Of a DNA stretch of 64,000 nt, positions 38,904-50,887 are shown piece after piece; positions within the stretch are counted from its first letter, which is position 1, and each line of letters starts with the position of its first letter. The position numbers and the translations under genes are program-made. Below the pieces are notes generated by a model. It ran no database searches and was not told the DNA's origin. It saw only the letters and a program-made list of their open reading frames with translations. This DNA is from CAVRQM01 sp963822705. Its GTDB lineage: Bacteria > Pseudomonadota > Alphaproteobacteria > Acetobacterales > Acetobacteraceae. The stretch is from contig CAWGIX010000008.1 of NCBI GenBank assembly GCA_963822705.1, positions 124,001 to 188,000 on the forward strand. Direction: 5' to 3'.

Positions 38904-38907
<4 letters not shown>
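38635..38907 (+). CDS. sdhE: FAD assembly factor SdhE
   Basis: A 90-residue protein of the SdhE/Sdh5 (CptB, DUF339) family that helps attach FAD to succinate dehydrogenase SdhA. The family's RGxxE motif is present in RATHRGTHETDLLVGSFV near residue 22, followed by LEQVMDLPDPDLADWLTGR. The ATG at 38635 gives the usual length. The stop overlaps the mfd start (ATGA), so the two are co-translated. Divergent from recG with about 50 bp between starts. Confidence 0.93.
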
Positions 38908-42344
<3,437 letters not shown>

Positions 42345-42433
42345 CGGCACGGAGTCATCCTCAGCCCACGCGGATGGTGTTTTTGGTTACTGCTGGTGGC
42401 TCCCCACCGTCACTCATCGGAGCTGCCGGCATC

Positions 42434-43843
42434 CTAGTTCCCACTGATACTCGCCATCCCCCAGGCGTGCGCATAGCACTGGTTGACGAAATAGTTTGCA
42501 TCTCGCGTGAAGCCCTCGAAGAAGCGATGTTTGCTGACCATGATGGTGCCGCCGTGACGGCCGTAAATCATCGGCAATACGATATTGCTGCCCGGTCTGG
42601 CCCCGGCCAGGGTCCGGGACCACGCGCGATCCACGGCCGCGATCTGGCGCAGGTCACGCACGACCACGGCGGCAGTCAGAACGGATAGGAGAGTCAGAAT
42701 GGCAGCCATGGCTGCATTGTGCGCGGGTGTAAGCGGCCGGAATTGAAATAGTGACACGACGTAACAGATGAGGAAGACACTGCCCGGATAGACGACCCGG
42801 GCCTCTATCAAGCTGCGTGGCACCGCGAGCAGCGTCAGCATATAGGCGAAAGCCAAGATCAAGAAGACCCATCCGCGCCCCGCGCCTGCAGGTGGTGCAA
42901 TGCGCCGGCGGCGGCCTGGTTCTTCGGCGACGACCGCGGCCGGGAATAGCCGGCCGGCGGCGCCGCGCAGCTGGTTCTCACGCACCACGAAGGGCAGAAC
43001 TACCAGGGCCAGCGCCACGAGCATGTAACCATCGGCCAGTTTGCCGATGGCGCCGTAGACACCGGCAAACCGGTCCAGGGCCGAGCTTGGCGCAACGGCG
43101 GCGACTGTCGCCGCGCGGGCAAAATTCCCCGGTGCAGCCAGCAAAAAGACGCTTCCCGCAACGTGGCTCACAGTGAGGGCAAGCAGCCAGCCCCTCGGCT
43201 GCCGCCGCCGCCACGCTCGCGCCACGCACAGGCAGAGCGTGGCCGAAACCAGCACCGAGAGCGGTTCAAGGAAGGTCGCAATCACAAAGGCAAAGGGCGC
43301 GGCCAGCCATAGCGGCGGCGGCGCTCTGCGCCAAAGGGTGAACGCGGCCACGCGCTCCAGGATCAGCAGCTCGCCGGCGACCGGCCAGAGATAGCCGATG
43401 GAGCCCGTTTTCCATAGCGCGACTTCCCCCACGGCCCGCGGCCCCCACCATAGCAGCAGCGCGGCAAACATTACGTCGGCGAACCTCACGGCACGGTCGC
43501 GGGGTGCGGCAGGATTCCGCCCGGAAGCGAGAGTCGCAATGCGGATCACGACAACAATGAGGCCGACAAAGATGAGGGCATTGAGAATATCGAACGGGAG
43601 CATCGACCCGCGCAGCCCCGTGCTCATCACCACGCAGTTGATCACGATGAGGAAAAAGCGGCCGGTCCAGTTGAAGTAGTCGTGCCATGCGGAGGCGAGC
43701 GCACTACTCACGCCCGGTTCGAGCGCCCGGCAATAATCGTCGGCCCACATCGGCGTCTCGACGTTGGTCCAGATCAGGAAGGCCAGACAAGCCGTCAGGG
43801 CGATGCGGTAGCCGGGGGGCTGAAGCAACCGGCGATGCTTCAT
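42434..43843 (-). CDS. DUF6056-type polytopic membrane protein
   Basis: A 469-residue protein with 10-12 hydrophobic segments. After the first helix comes MWADDYCRALEP, and a first long loop WHDYFNWTGRFFLIVINC; these, with LWWGPRAVGEVALWKTGSIG and YLWPVAGELL, match the DUF6056 layout of GT-C-like envelope proteins. The acidic pair after helix 1 resembles the catalytic Asp of lipid-dependent glycosyltransferases, though activity is unproven. The frame is intact. It follows a methyltransferase by 23 bp on the same strand. It may act on surface glycans (inference). Confidence 0.75.
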   Translation of the reverse strand: MKHRRLLQPPGYRIALTACLAFLIWTNVETPMWADDYCRALEPGVSSALASAWHDYFNWTGRFFLIVINCVVMSTGLRGSMLPFDILNALIFVGLIVVVIRIATLASGRNPAAPRDRAVRFADVMFAALLLWWGPRAVGEVALWKTGSIGYLWPVAGELLILERVAAFTLWRRAPPPLWLAAPFAFVIATFLEPLSVLVSATLCLCVARAWRRRQPRGWLLALTVSHVAGSVFLLAAPGNFARAATVAAVAPSSALDRFAGVYGAIGKLADGYMLVALALVVLPFVVRENQLRGAAGRLFPAAVVAEEPGRRRRIAPPAGAGRGWVFLILAFAYMLTLLAVPRSLIEARVVYPGSVFLICYVVSLFQFRPLTPAHNAAMAAILTLLSVLTAAVVVRDLRQIAAVDRAWSRTLAGARPGSNIVLPMIYGRHGGTIMVSKHRFFEGFTRDANYFVNQCYAHAWGMASISGN

Positions 43844-43866
43844 GTACGCACTAATGCGTCAGCTTT

Positions 43867-44814
43867 TCAAACACGGTGCGCACGATGCTTCATGGGTACG
43901 CGCCAGACTTTTTGGTATCCGGAATACAGCACCTGCGCGCGGATGGTGGTAAAGAACTTGTCCAGGATCATGCCCTTGCCACCCTCGCCCCCGGCCCCGT
44001 AATCGTCCACGCAGACGATCGTGCCCGGTCCGATCAGCGCCCGCGCGGCGGTCAGCTCCAGGGCATGGTGAATGGCACTCGGCAGCGGATTGGCGATGTC
44101 GACATCGTAGGAATCCAGATACAGCAGGCTCGCCTGGGCCGGCACCGCCCGGCTCAGCGCATGCAGGGCGGCGACCGAGTCGTTGAGAATGAGCTGCGTG
44201 GCGGAGCTGCAGGCACGTCGGGCGGTGTCGATGCTCTCGGGAGTGATGTCGATCGAGAAGAACAGGCCGTTGCCGTCCCGAGCCAAAGCATCGAACATGA
44301 ACGTGCTTTGCCCGTCGCCGTCCCAGTTGCGCGGGATGCGCATGCAGCCGGTCTCCACCAACAGCAGGTCGCGGCGAGGGCCGGCCAGCGCGTCGAAGAT
44401 GGCGGCGAACCCGTCAGCGCGCTTGCCCAGCCGGGGCTGAAAATGCTGGCTGAACTGTTCGGCGAACGGCAGCCCCGCGGGCATATCGGGCAGGCCCACG
44501 AAGGCGGTGTCGGCGTCTTTTGGGCCCTCCACGCCGATGTCGCGGGTGCGCACCGATTTGTAAAGGTATTCCAAGGCGGCGGAGCCGGCGATGGTTTGGG
44601 CAATAAGGTGCGGCGGCTCGTCGGAGTGTTGCAGCAGCCGCAGCAGCGCCCGTGCCTCGTCGGCGCCCGCCAGCTCGGCGAGGAGGGCCAGGATGCGTCC
44701 GTCCGGATCGGATTGAGGCACCGCCGGCCCGGACAAGGTACTCGGTGGCACGGTGCCGCCCTGGCCGGACACTTCCGTACCGCCGCTGTCCATTCCAGTT
44801 TGGTAACCGCTCAT
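43867..44814 (-). CDS. class I SAM-dependent methyltransferase
   Basis: A 315-residue protein beginning ATG 44814 (MSGYQTGMDSGGTEV). An N-terminal helical region (ILALLAELAGADEARALLRL) precedes a Rossmann domain with DLLLVETGCMRIPRNWDGDG, GLFFSIDITPESIDTARRAC, SLLYLDSYDVDI and TIVCVDDYGAGGEGGKG; the DSYD and DDYG acidic segments resemble metal- or SAM-site residues of cephalosporin-hydroxylase/TylF-like methyltransferases. Probably acts on a glycan together with the downstream membrane protein (inference). Confidence 0.7.
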   Translation of the reverse strand: MSGYQTGMDSGGTEVSGQGGTVPPSTLSGPAVPQSDPDGRILALLAELAGADEARALLRLLQHSDEPPHLIAQTIAGSAALEYLYKSVRTRDIGVEGPKDADTAFVGLPDMPAGLPFAEQFSQHFQPRLGKRADGFAAIFDALAGPRRDLLLVETGCMRIPRNWDGDGQSTFMFDALARDGNGLFFSIDITPESIDTARRACSSATQLILNDSVAALHALSRAVPAQASLLYLDSYDVDIANPLPSAIHHALELTAARALIGPGTIVCVDDYGAGGEGGKGMILDKFFTTIRAQVLYSGYQKVWRVPMKHRAHRV

Positions 44815-44885
44815 GAGGGCGGAATGCACCACCATGGTCCGACCGTGTCCAGGACTAACACGGCGGCGATGCGCCGCGCCTGCTG

Positions 44886-45587
44886 TTAGACGGCACGCTC
44901 CGCCAGCCAGCGTCGCACGCCGCCGGGCGTACCAAACGTTTCGGCCACCCTGAAACCTGAACCGCCCTGGGCTTCGGCTTCGCGGATTCCGTCCTCGTCG
45001 GTCACGTCGTCGCCGATATAGACCGGCGTGCGTCCCCGGAAGGGATCATGCTGCATCAGCGTGGCTAAGGCCGAGCCCTTGTCCGCACCACGCGGCTTGA
45101 CCTCCCACGCCATGTGCGCCGGCAGCAACGCGTAGGCACCATGGCGCTCGCCGATAATGGCCTGCGCCGCCGCGTGCAGCGCGGTTCTGGCATCGGGTGC
45201 AAGCCGGTAATGAAACACGAAACCGTGCCGCTTCATTTCCAGCAGCGAGCCCGGGTGCCGTGCCACGACATCGGCGGCAGCCAAAGCCCAGTCCGAGGGC
45301 AGGTCGGGCAGCGCCGCCGCCAGCGGTTCCGTTCCCGGAGCCGTGCGGACCGCAGCGCCGTGTTCCCCAGCGACCGCATACGGAGCGTCTCCCAGCAGCG
45401 CGTCGATCTGCGCGATCGGGCGGCCGGTCACGACCGCCAGCGCGTTATCCAGCCGCGCCCGTACGGCGCGCAGCACGCCGGGCAAATCAGAGGGCACCAC
45501 CACGCTGTCCGGCGTGGGCGCCATGTCGAGCAGCGTGCCGTCCAGGTCCAGAAACAGCGCCGCCCGGCGCGGCAGTGCCGGGGTCAC
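44886..45587 (-). CDS. otsB: trehalose-6-phosphate phosphatase
   Basis: A 233-residue HAD-superfamily phosphatase: motif I LFLDLDGTLLD, motif II VVTGRPIAQID, the cap-side GEHGAAVR, and motif IV VYIGDDVTDEDGI, the arrangement of OtsB (TIGR00685). GTG 45587 overlaps the DUF2155 stop (GTGA). The frame upstream of this GTG to 45947 is antisense-type junk over DUF2155. An otsA synthase is not in the window. It would release trehalose, a compatible solute. Confidence 0.9.
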   Translation of the reverse strand: MTPALPRRAALFLDLDGTLLDMAPTPDSVVVPSDLPGVLRAVRARLDNALAVVTGRPIAQIDALLGDAPYAVAGEHGAAVRTAPGTEPLAAALPDLPSDWALAAADVVARHPGSLLEMKRHGFVFHYRLAPDARTALHAAAQAIIGERHGAYALLPAHMAWEVKPRGADKGSALATLMQHDPFRGRTPVYIGDDVTDEDGIREAEAQGGSGFRVAETFGTPGGVRRWLAERAV

Positions 45588-46000
45588 CGGCAGCCCAGCA
45601 GGCGCACATCGTAGACCGGGTCCTGCAACGACGAGACCGCAGGGGCGGAGCGAAGCATCCAGCCGTGGAACTGCGGCGCTCCGGGCTTTGCGTTGGTGAT
45701 GTCGAGCCAAGCCGCGGAGTCCGCTGCCTGGTCCGGCGGGCGCACGTCGCAGGCGCGCAGCGCGATTGTAAGCGAACCGAATCGTCCTGCCTGCCCGACT
45801 GTCAGCGTCAGCGTCAGCGTCCTGCCGGAAATCCTGTCCAGGGCGACCACGTCCGCCCCGTCGCGCGGCAGCCACGCCGGAGCGGGCAGGGGCGCTTGCT
45901 CCGAACCTGGTTGTGCTTGGGGTGCCGGCCCGGTCTGTCCGGCCCACGCCGCCGGGCCCGAGAGGAGAATTGCTGCCGCGCAGGCCGCGCGCAGCCTCAT
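45584..46000 (-). CDS. DUF2155 exported protein
   Basis: A 138-residue exported protein with signal peptide MRLRAACAAAILLSGPAAWA. The DUF2155 core has TLTVGQAGRFGSLTIALRAC, DVRPPDQAADSAAWLDI and FHGWMLRSAPAVSSLQDP, ending YDVRLLGC; two conserved Cys could pair. The family sits next to NDUFA12 and mlaD in many Alphaproteobacteria and has no proven function; the context suggests the envelope. ATG 46000 overlaps the upstream stop (ATGA), and its own stop overlaps otsB. Confidence 0.88.
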   Translation of the reverse strand: MRLRAACAAAILLSGPAAWAGQTGPAPQAQPGSEQAPLPAPAWLPRDGADVVALDRISGRTLTLTLTVGQAGRFGSLTIALRACDVRPPDQAADSAAWLDITNAKPGAPQFHGWMLRSAPAVSSLQDPVYDVRLLGCR

Positions 46001-46218
46001 GGCGTGCTGCGGCCCCGCTTCGGGTTTCTCAGCCCGGACACCATGTCCTGCAGGATGCCGCGCATCGCGGCCTCGTCGACGCCCATCAGCATGGCGTCGT
46101 CGAACGCATCCTGCATGGTCCGCGCAAGCTCGTCGTGGTTCTCGGCCAGCACCTTGAGTTTTTCGCGACACGAGACCGGCGTGCCGTCGGGTTGCGGCCA
46201 AACTCGTGGCTGGCTCAT
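45997..46218 (-). CDS. small conserved-context protein between mlaD and DUF2155
   Basis: A 73-residue soluble protein without membrane segments: CREKLKVLAENHDELARTMQ, DAFDDAMLMGVDEAAMRGIL, then QDMVSGLRNPKRGR. Both ends overlap neighbours by 4 bases (ATGA), strong evidence that it is translated. It looks like two amphipathic helices; no named domain was recognised. Function unknown. Confidence 0.75.
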   Translation of the reverse strand: MSQPRVWPQPDGTPVSCREKLKVLAENHDELARTMQDAFDDAMLMGVDEAAMRGILQDMVSGLRNPKRGRSTP

Positions 46219-46766
46219 TTTGGCGCGCCAAACTCTTTTGGTGCGCCAAACTCTTTTGGTGCGCCGGACTCCGATTGCGGCGGCACGCCCTCGTGCAAGG
46301 CTTTCTTCACGCTGTCCGAGAGTTCGCCGACGTTGAATATGAATTTGCCCAGCAGGTCCTCCAGGCTCACCGCGCCTTGCGTAATGGTCACGGTGCCGCC
46401 GGGCGGGATCGTCGCTTCGTCGCCGCCGGGCACGACCGCCAAGAACTCACCGCCCAGCAGGCCGGCGCTGGTGATCTGGGCACTCGAGTCCTTCGGCAGC
46501 TTTATTTTCGGCGCCATGGAAAAGCTAACCACGGCCTGAAAAGTACTCGGGTCAATTCCGGTGGCTTCGACGCTGCCGACTTTCACCCCCGCGAGCCGTA
46601 CGTCCGAGCCCACGCCCAAGCCGTCGATATGGTCGAACCGGGCGTGCAGAGTGTAGCCGCCGCCGGTACCGCTGCCGGTGTTGGCGACGGCGTAGCCCAG
46701 GAACCCGACCGCGACCACGAGCACGACGGCTCCGGCCACCAACTCGGCAATATTGCGCCGTGCCAT
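46215..46766 (-). CDS. mlaD: MlaD-family outer-membrane lipid asymmetry protein
   Basis: A 183-residue MCE protein: one N-terminal membrane helix (AELVAGAVVLVVAVGFLGYA) and an MCE domain with GYTLHARFDHIDGLGVG, GSDVRLAGVKVGSV and LLGGEFLAVVPGGD. It is the periplasmic hexamer-forming subunit of the Mla phospholipid transporter; the partners mlaE, mlaF and mlaC are not here, as is common in this class where mlaD is linked to NDUFA12. Its C-terminus is a perfect short repeat (GAPKEF twice, then GAPK), coming from an 18-bp tandem repeat in the DNA. Confidence 0.88.
   Translation of the reverse strand: MARRNIAELVAGAVVLVVAVGFLGYAVANTGSGTGGGYTLHARFDHIDGLGVGSDVRLAGVKVGSVEATGIDPSTFQAVVSFSMAPKIKLPKDSSAQITSAGLLGGEFLAVVPGGDEATIPPGGTVTITQGAVSLEDLLGKFIFNVGELSDSVKKALHEGVPPQSESGAPKEFGAPKEFGAPK
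46220..46265. repeat. 18-bp tandem repeat at the 3' end of mlaD
   Basis: Two units of 18 bp (TTGG[C/T]GCGCCAAACTCTT) at 46220-46237 and 46238-46255 and a partial third to 46265, differing at one base. The unit length is a multiple of three, so gain or loss of units keeps the mlaD frame and would only change the length of the tail. Confidence 0.8.
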
Positions 46767-46778
46767 CGGTGCGCGCCG

Positions 46779-47180
46779 TCACGCACCGATCGTGGCGGGC
46801 GGCGGCACCGGGGCGGCTTCTGGCGTATCGGGGGTCCAGGCCTCGTAGTCGCCGGTGGCGCGTGCGCGCACCCCGCCGCTGTAGTCGTGTCCGGCGGGAC
46901 GATAGCTGAGCGGCGTCCCGGTCAGGTTGGGCACATGCGGTTTTTGCCAGGGCCGCTTGCCCTGCTCGGGTAACGGCATGTCGGTCGTGTAGTGCAGCCA
47001 GGAATGCCATTCCGGCGGGACTTTCGAGGCCTCCGGCACACCGGCATAGATCACCCAGCGCCGCACCCGCCGACCGTCCCGCGGCGCCCGCCGCTGCTCA
47101 TAGTAGGTGTTGCCCAGTGCGTCCCGGCCGACCAGCCGACCGGTCAGCCAGGTATTGATGCGGGTGCCGATGGTCGCCAT
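46779..47180 (-). CDS. NDUFA12-type complex I accessory subunit
   Basis: A 133-residue protein of the NDUFA12 (B17.2, 17.2 kDa) family, an accessory subunit of NADH:ubiquinone oxidoreductase in Alphaproteobacteria and mitochondria. Signatures: WLTGRLVGRDALGNTYYE, RRWVIYAGVPEASKVPPEW, HSWLHYTTDMPLPEQG, and PWQKPHVPNLTGTPLSYRP. ATG 47180 (MATIGTRIN) is preferred; an ATG at 47216 would add 12 residues. Its stop is 12 bp before mlaD. This genome's complex I is thus likely of the alphaproteobacterial type with accessory subunits. Confidence 0.9.
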   Translation of the reverse strand: MATIGTRINTWLTGRLVGRDALGNTYYEQRRAPRDGRRVRRWVIYAGVPEASKVPPEWHSWLHYTTDMPLPEQGKRPWQKPHVPNLTGTPLSYRPAGHDYSGGVRARATGDYEAWTPDTPEAAPVPPPATIGA

Positions 47181-47318
47181 GGCGTCCGTATACGTGAGCC
47201 GCCCGACATGGTCCATGCGCGTTCGGCTGAGCCGCTGTCCACCGCATTTTGTGCTTCTCCGATGCTTTCACCACAAAATGCTCTTTTGCGGGTGTCCGAG
47301 AGCGGCTAAAAGCCGGGC

Positions 47319-48624
47319 ATGGGAACGCCACGCAGCGTGACGCTCAAACTGTGGGACGGGGTGCGGATGGGTTGTGCCGAAGCCCGGCCGGACCCGGACG
47401 GACCGATGCGGCGCGTGGTGCTCCCGGTTGCGTGGCAGCAGGAGTCTGCCGCTGCTCTTGCCGTCCTCGCTCCCGGGGAGCGCACGGCCGATTTGGCCCA
47501 GCTCGCCGAGAACTGGCTTTCGCGCGTGGCAGCTGTGAATGCGGACCTTGCTGCCCAACTGCACGCTCTGCTGCTGCAGCAGCGCGCGGCACCCGCCGAC
47601 TCCGCCTGGGGCGCCGAAGGACCTGCCGGCTATGTGCTCAATTTGGCGGCGCTCGGCCATCTGTCGGATTTTTCCGTTCTGGCCGAGTGGGCCCGACTCG
47701 CCGCTGCAGGTGCCGCAACACTGTGGCCCGCGTCCGGGCGGGCGCGGCTGGCGATAACCGGGCTGGCCGGCCTGATTGCCGCGAGCGGGCTCGATTACGA
47801 CAGTTCTGCGGCGCGCGGCGGGGCGGCGCGGTTATTGGTGGAAGTTCGCAAAACGCTGCCGCTGGCAAGCTTGGTGGTGCATGCTCCCGGACCGGTGGAC
47901 GCATTGCTGGGGGTGGACACTGCAGGCATCGCGCCCGCTTTCGGGCCGCTCGACGCAGCGGGCGGCCTGTCGCGAACGAGTCTGGCCTACCTGGCCGCCC
48001 GTGGGATTCGCCCTGAGGCGGCGCTGGCGAGCCTGTTTGGCCGGCGGCGATCCGCTGCCGGTGGCATCGTGGGCGGCGCACGCGGCCATGGACGCGGCGC
48101 TGCGGCCGTTGCTGGACGAAGCGCCGCCTCTGCCTCGGCTCCTGCCTGCTGCACCGCGCTTGGCCCCGCGCCAGGAAATGCCCGCACGACGGGGTGGTTA
48201 CGCCCAAAAGGCCACCGTCGGCGGCCAGAAAGTGTTCTTGCGCACGGGCGAGTATGCGGACGGCCGGCTTGGAGAGGTTGCCATCAGCCTGCCGCACGCC
48301 TCGCCCGCCGTGCGCGCCCTGGTGGAGTGCCTGTCCCAAGCCATCGGCATCGGGTTGCAGCACGGCGCGCCGTTGGCGGAATTTCTGGAGGCAATGGCCG
48401 GCACACGGTTCGGCAGCTCCGGCGCGGTCGAGGGCGATGCCTCGGTGGTTCGGGCGACGTCGCCGCTCGACTACGTGGCGCGCAACCTGGCGCACGCCTA
48501 CCTTCCCGGCACGGTGCTGCCCCGAGCCGAGCCGGAAGACGACGACCCGGCGCCCTTGCTGCCGCTGGACCTTGCGCCGCAATCTCCCCCGGCCAGCCGC
48601 CGCGGGCTGCGCGTGGTGAAATAG
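47319..48624 (+). pseudogene. TSCPD protein resembling the C-terminus of B12-dependent ribonucleotide reductase, +1 break
   Basis: Reconstructed length is about 434 residues. The N-terminal 230 residues (VRMGCAEARPDPDGPMRRVV, NWLSRVAAVNADLAAQLHAL) resemble no domain I can name. The C-terminal 170 residues closely follow the NrdJ tail: GYAQKATVGGQKVFLRTGEY, ADGRLGEVAISLPHASPAV, LSQAIGIGLQHGAPLAEFL, ATSPLDYVARNLAHAYL. The reductase active-site barrel is absent, so it is not a ribonucleotide reductase. One extra base at 48039 separates LASLF from AGGDPLPVASW. It heads a plus-strand group with ridA 9 bp downstream. Confidence 0.72.
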
Positions 48625-48633
48625 GAGAGAACC

Positions 48634-49101
48634 ATGGCCGGACGGATCGAAGCGAGACTGGCCGAACGCGGGATCGTCTTGCCGACCCCGCCCGTGCCGG
48701 TGGCCACCTACGTGCCATTCGTCCGGACCGGCGACCTGGTGTTTGTGTCCGGCCAGGGGGCGATGCAGGGGGGCACCGTCATCACCGGCAAGCTGGGTTC
48801 GGGGGGTTTGAGCCTGGAGCGGGGACAGGCGGCGGCCCGCCTGTGCCTGCTGAACGTGCTGGCGCAGTTGCGCGCCGCCTGCGACGGCGATCTGGACCGA
48901 GTGCAGCAGGTGGTCCGCCTGGGCGGTTTCGTCGCCGCCACGCCCGATTTCACTCAGCACGCGCAGGTGATGAACGGCGCCTCCGACCTCGCAGTGGAGA
49001 TTTTCGGCGAAAGCGGCCGCCATGCTCGGACCACGATCGGGGTGCCGTGCCTACCGCTCGATTTTGCCGTCGAGGTGGACGGCCTGTTCCGCATTGCCTG
49101 A
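48634..49101 (+). CDS. RidA-family protein
   Basis: A 155-residue YjgF/YER057c/UK114-type protein: LVFVSGQGAMQGGTVITGKL, LCLLNVLAQLRAACDGDLD, VRLGGFVAATPDFTQHAQVM, and GRHARTTIGVPCLPLDFAVE. Family members deaminate reactive enamines/imines produced by PLP enzymes; here the catalytic Arg position is occupied by R in HARTTIGV, consistent with the YjgF subfamily (MlaR-like long form). 9 bp after the TSCPD gene, so co-transcribed. Confidence 0.9.
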   Translation: MAGRIEARLAERGIVLPTPPVPVATYVPFVRTGDLVFVSGQGAMQGGTVITGKLGSGGLSLERGQAAARLCLLNVLAQLRAACDGDLDRVQQVVRLGGFVAATPDFTQHAQVMNGASDLAVEIFGESGRHARTTIGVPCLPLDFAVEVDGLFRIA

Positions 49102-49128
49102 ACGGCGGACGGCTCTACTTTTGGGGAT

Positions 49129-50292
49129 ATGCCCGACGGAACCGCGTCCCTCACGCTGACCTTGCATCGCTCCATCGGCGAGATCGCTCCCGCCGACTGG
49201 GACGCATGCGCCGGGACCGACAATCCGTTCGTGTCGCACTCGTTCTTGTTGGCGTTGGAAGAGAGTGGCTCGGCGGGGTCGAAAACCGGGTGGCTGCCGC
49301 AACATGCGGCGCTCAGTGATCCGCATGGACGTATTTTGGCGGTGGCGCCGATGTACGCGAAGTCACATAGTTACGGCGAATACGTCTTCGACCATGGCTG
49401 GGCGCATGCCCTCGAGCGGGCCGGCGGCGACTATTATCCAAAATTGCAGGTCGCAGTCCCGTTCAGCCCGGTGCCGGGGCCGCGCCTGTTGCTGCATCCC
49501 GAGGGAGGGGTGGCGCCTGCGGCTTTGGGTCGGGCCCTGGCACAGGCCTGCGAGGAACTGGGTACCTCGTCCGTGCACGCCACGTTCTGCACCCAACCGG
49601 AGTGGGAGGCGCTGGGTGAGGCGGGGTGGCTGCAGCGGCTTGGGATGCAGTTCCACTGGGAAAACGCCGGCTACGCCAGCTTCGACGATTTTCTGGGCGC
49701 GCTCGCCTCGCGCAAGCGCAAGGCGATCCGCCGCGAGCGGCGCGATGCACAGTCCTGCGGCCTGGAGTTCGTGACCTTGCGCGGCCCGGAAATCGGGCGG
49801 CGGGAGTGGGACGCGTTCTTTGCCTTCTACATGTCCACTTCGGACCGCAAATGGGGCAGCGCCTACCTGAAACGCAAATTCTTCAGCCTGCTCTCGGAGC
49901 GGCTGGGCGAGGCGGTGGTGCTGATGCTGGCCCTAAAAGGGGGCACGCCGGTTGCCGGGGCGCTTAACCTAATGGGGAGCGATGCGCTGTACGGTCGCAA
50001 CTGGGGCTGCCGCGGGGACTGGCCATTTTTGCATTTCGAGCTTTGCTATTACCAGGCCATCGATTTCGCCATTGCGCACGGCCTGAAGCGGGTCGAGGCG
50101 GGCGCGCAGGGCGAGCACAAGGTCCAGCGGGGTTATCTGCCGCGGCCGACCTTTTCAGCGCATTGGATCAGTCACCCCGGCCTGCGCCGCGCCGTGGGCG
50201 AATTTCTGGAACGCGAGCGGCCGGCGGTGGTGGCGGAAATCGAGTCCATCGGCGAGGCCGGGCCGTTCCGCCATGAAGACGCCTGCGCATAG
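49129..50292 (+). CDS. FemAB/GNAT-type acyltransferase (DUF482, COG3146)
   Basis: A 387-residue protein with the COG3146 pattern: FVSHSFLLALEESGSAGSKT, KSHSYGEYVFDHGWAHALE, LLLHPEGGVAPAALGRAL, the basic stretch ASRKRKAIRRERRDAQSCGL, FFAFYMSTSDRKWGSAYL, and NWGCRGDWPFLHFELCYYQA. Often annotated as a peptidoglycan-biosynthesis or GNAT family protein, fold related to Fem transferases. Substrate unproven. 27 bp after the ridA-like gene, same strand. The frame is intact. Confidence 0.85.
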   Translation: MPDGTASLTLTLHRSIGEIAPADWDACAGTDNPFVSHSFLLALEESGSAGSKTGWLPQHAALSDPHGRILAVAPMYAKSHSYGEYVFDHGWAHALERAGGDYYPKLQVAVPFSPVPGPRLLLHPEGGVAPAALGRALAQACEELGTSSVHATFCTQPEWEALGEAGWLQRLGMQFHWENAGYASFDDFLGALASRKRKAIRRERRDAQSCGLEFVTLRGPEIGRREWDAFFAFYMSTSDRKWGSAYLKRKFFSLLSERLGEAVVLMLALKGGTPVAGALNLMGSDALYGRNWGCRGDWPFLHFELCYYQAIDFAIAHGLKRVEAGAQGEHKVQRGYLPRPTFSAHWISHPGLRRAVGEFLERERPAVVAEIESIGEAGPFRHEDACA

Positions 50293-50379
50293 CATCCAAC
50301 CGCGTAGCCCGGCGGTTGTATATGTGTAACCTGCGGCGCGGTCGCCGCGAACCATGATCAGTCGTTGGAGGCGGAAGCC

Positions 50380-50877
50380 ATGAACAGACGCCAGACTCTC
50401 ACCGCCGGCGCGTCACTGCTCGGCCTGATGGGCCTATTCGCGTGGCGTTCGGGGATGCCCGCGGGTGCTGCCGAGTCGCAGCATTTTCCCGTGACCAAGA
50501 CCGATGACGAGTGGCGCAAATCGTTGACGCCGGCCCAATACAACATCCTGCGCCACCAAGGCACGGAATACCCGGAGTCGAGCCCGCTCGACCACGAGTT
50601 CCGGCCGGGCCGCTACGACTGCGTGGGCTGCGCGCAACACCTGTATATGTCGGACACGAAATTCGACAGCCACACCGGCTGGCCGAGTTTTTGGGCGCCG
50701 ATCGACGGCGCGGTGGCGCGATCCACCGACAACAGCCTGTTCATGTCGCGCACCGAGGTGCACTGCGCCAATTGCGGCGGCCACCTGGGCCACGTGTTCG
50801 ACGACGGCCCGAAGCCGACCGGCCTGCGTTATTGCATGAACGGCGCCGTGCTGGTCTTCCATCGGGCTTCAGCTTAG
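50380..50877 (+). CDS. msrB: exported peptide-methionine (R)-S-oxide reductase
   Basis: A 165-residue MsrB with an N-terminal twin-arginine-like leader (MNRRQTLTAGASLLGLMGLF). Two zinc-binding pairs, CVGC and CANC, the substrate-side FDSHTGWPSFW, GGHLGHVFDDGPKPTGLR, and the catalytic RYCMN are all present. It repairs R-sulfoxide methionines in periplasmic proteins. ATG 50380 has a GGAGGCGG site; a TTG at 50365 is the only alternative. The msrA gene follows after 10 bp, so the pair is co-transcribed, as an envelope repair system. Confidence 0.93.
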   Translation: MNRRQTLTAGASLLGLMGLFAWRSGMPAGAAESQHFPVTKTDDEWRKSLTPAQYNILRHQGTEYPESSPLDHEFRPGRYDCVGCAQHLYMSDTKFDSHTGWPSFWAPIDGAVARSTDNSLFMSRTEVHCANCGGHLGHVFDDGPKPTGLRYCMNGAVLVFHRASA

Positions 50878-50887
50878 GGGAATCTCC

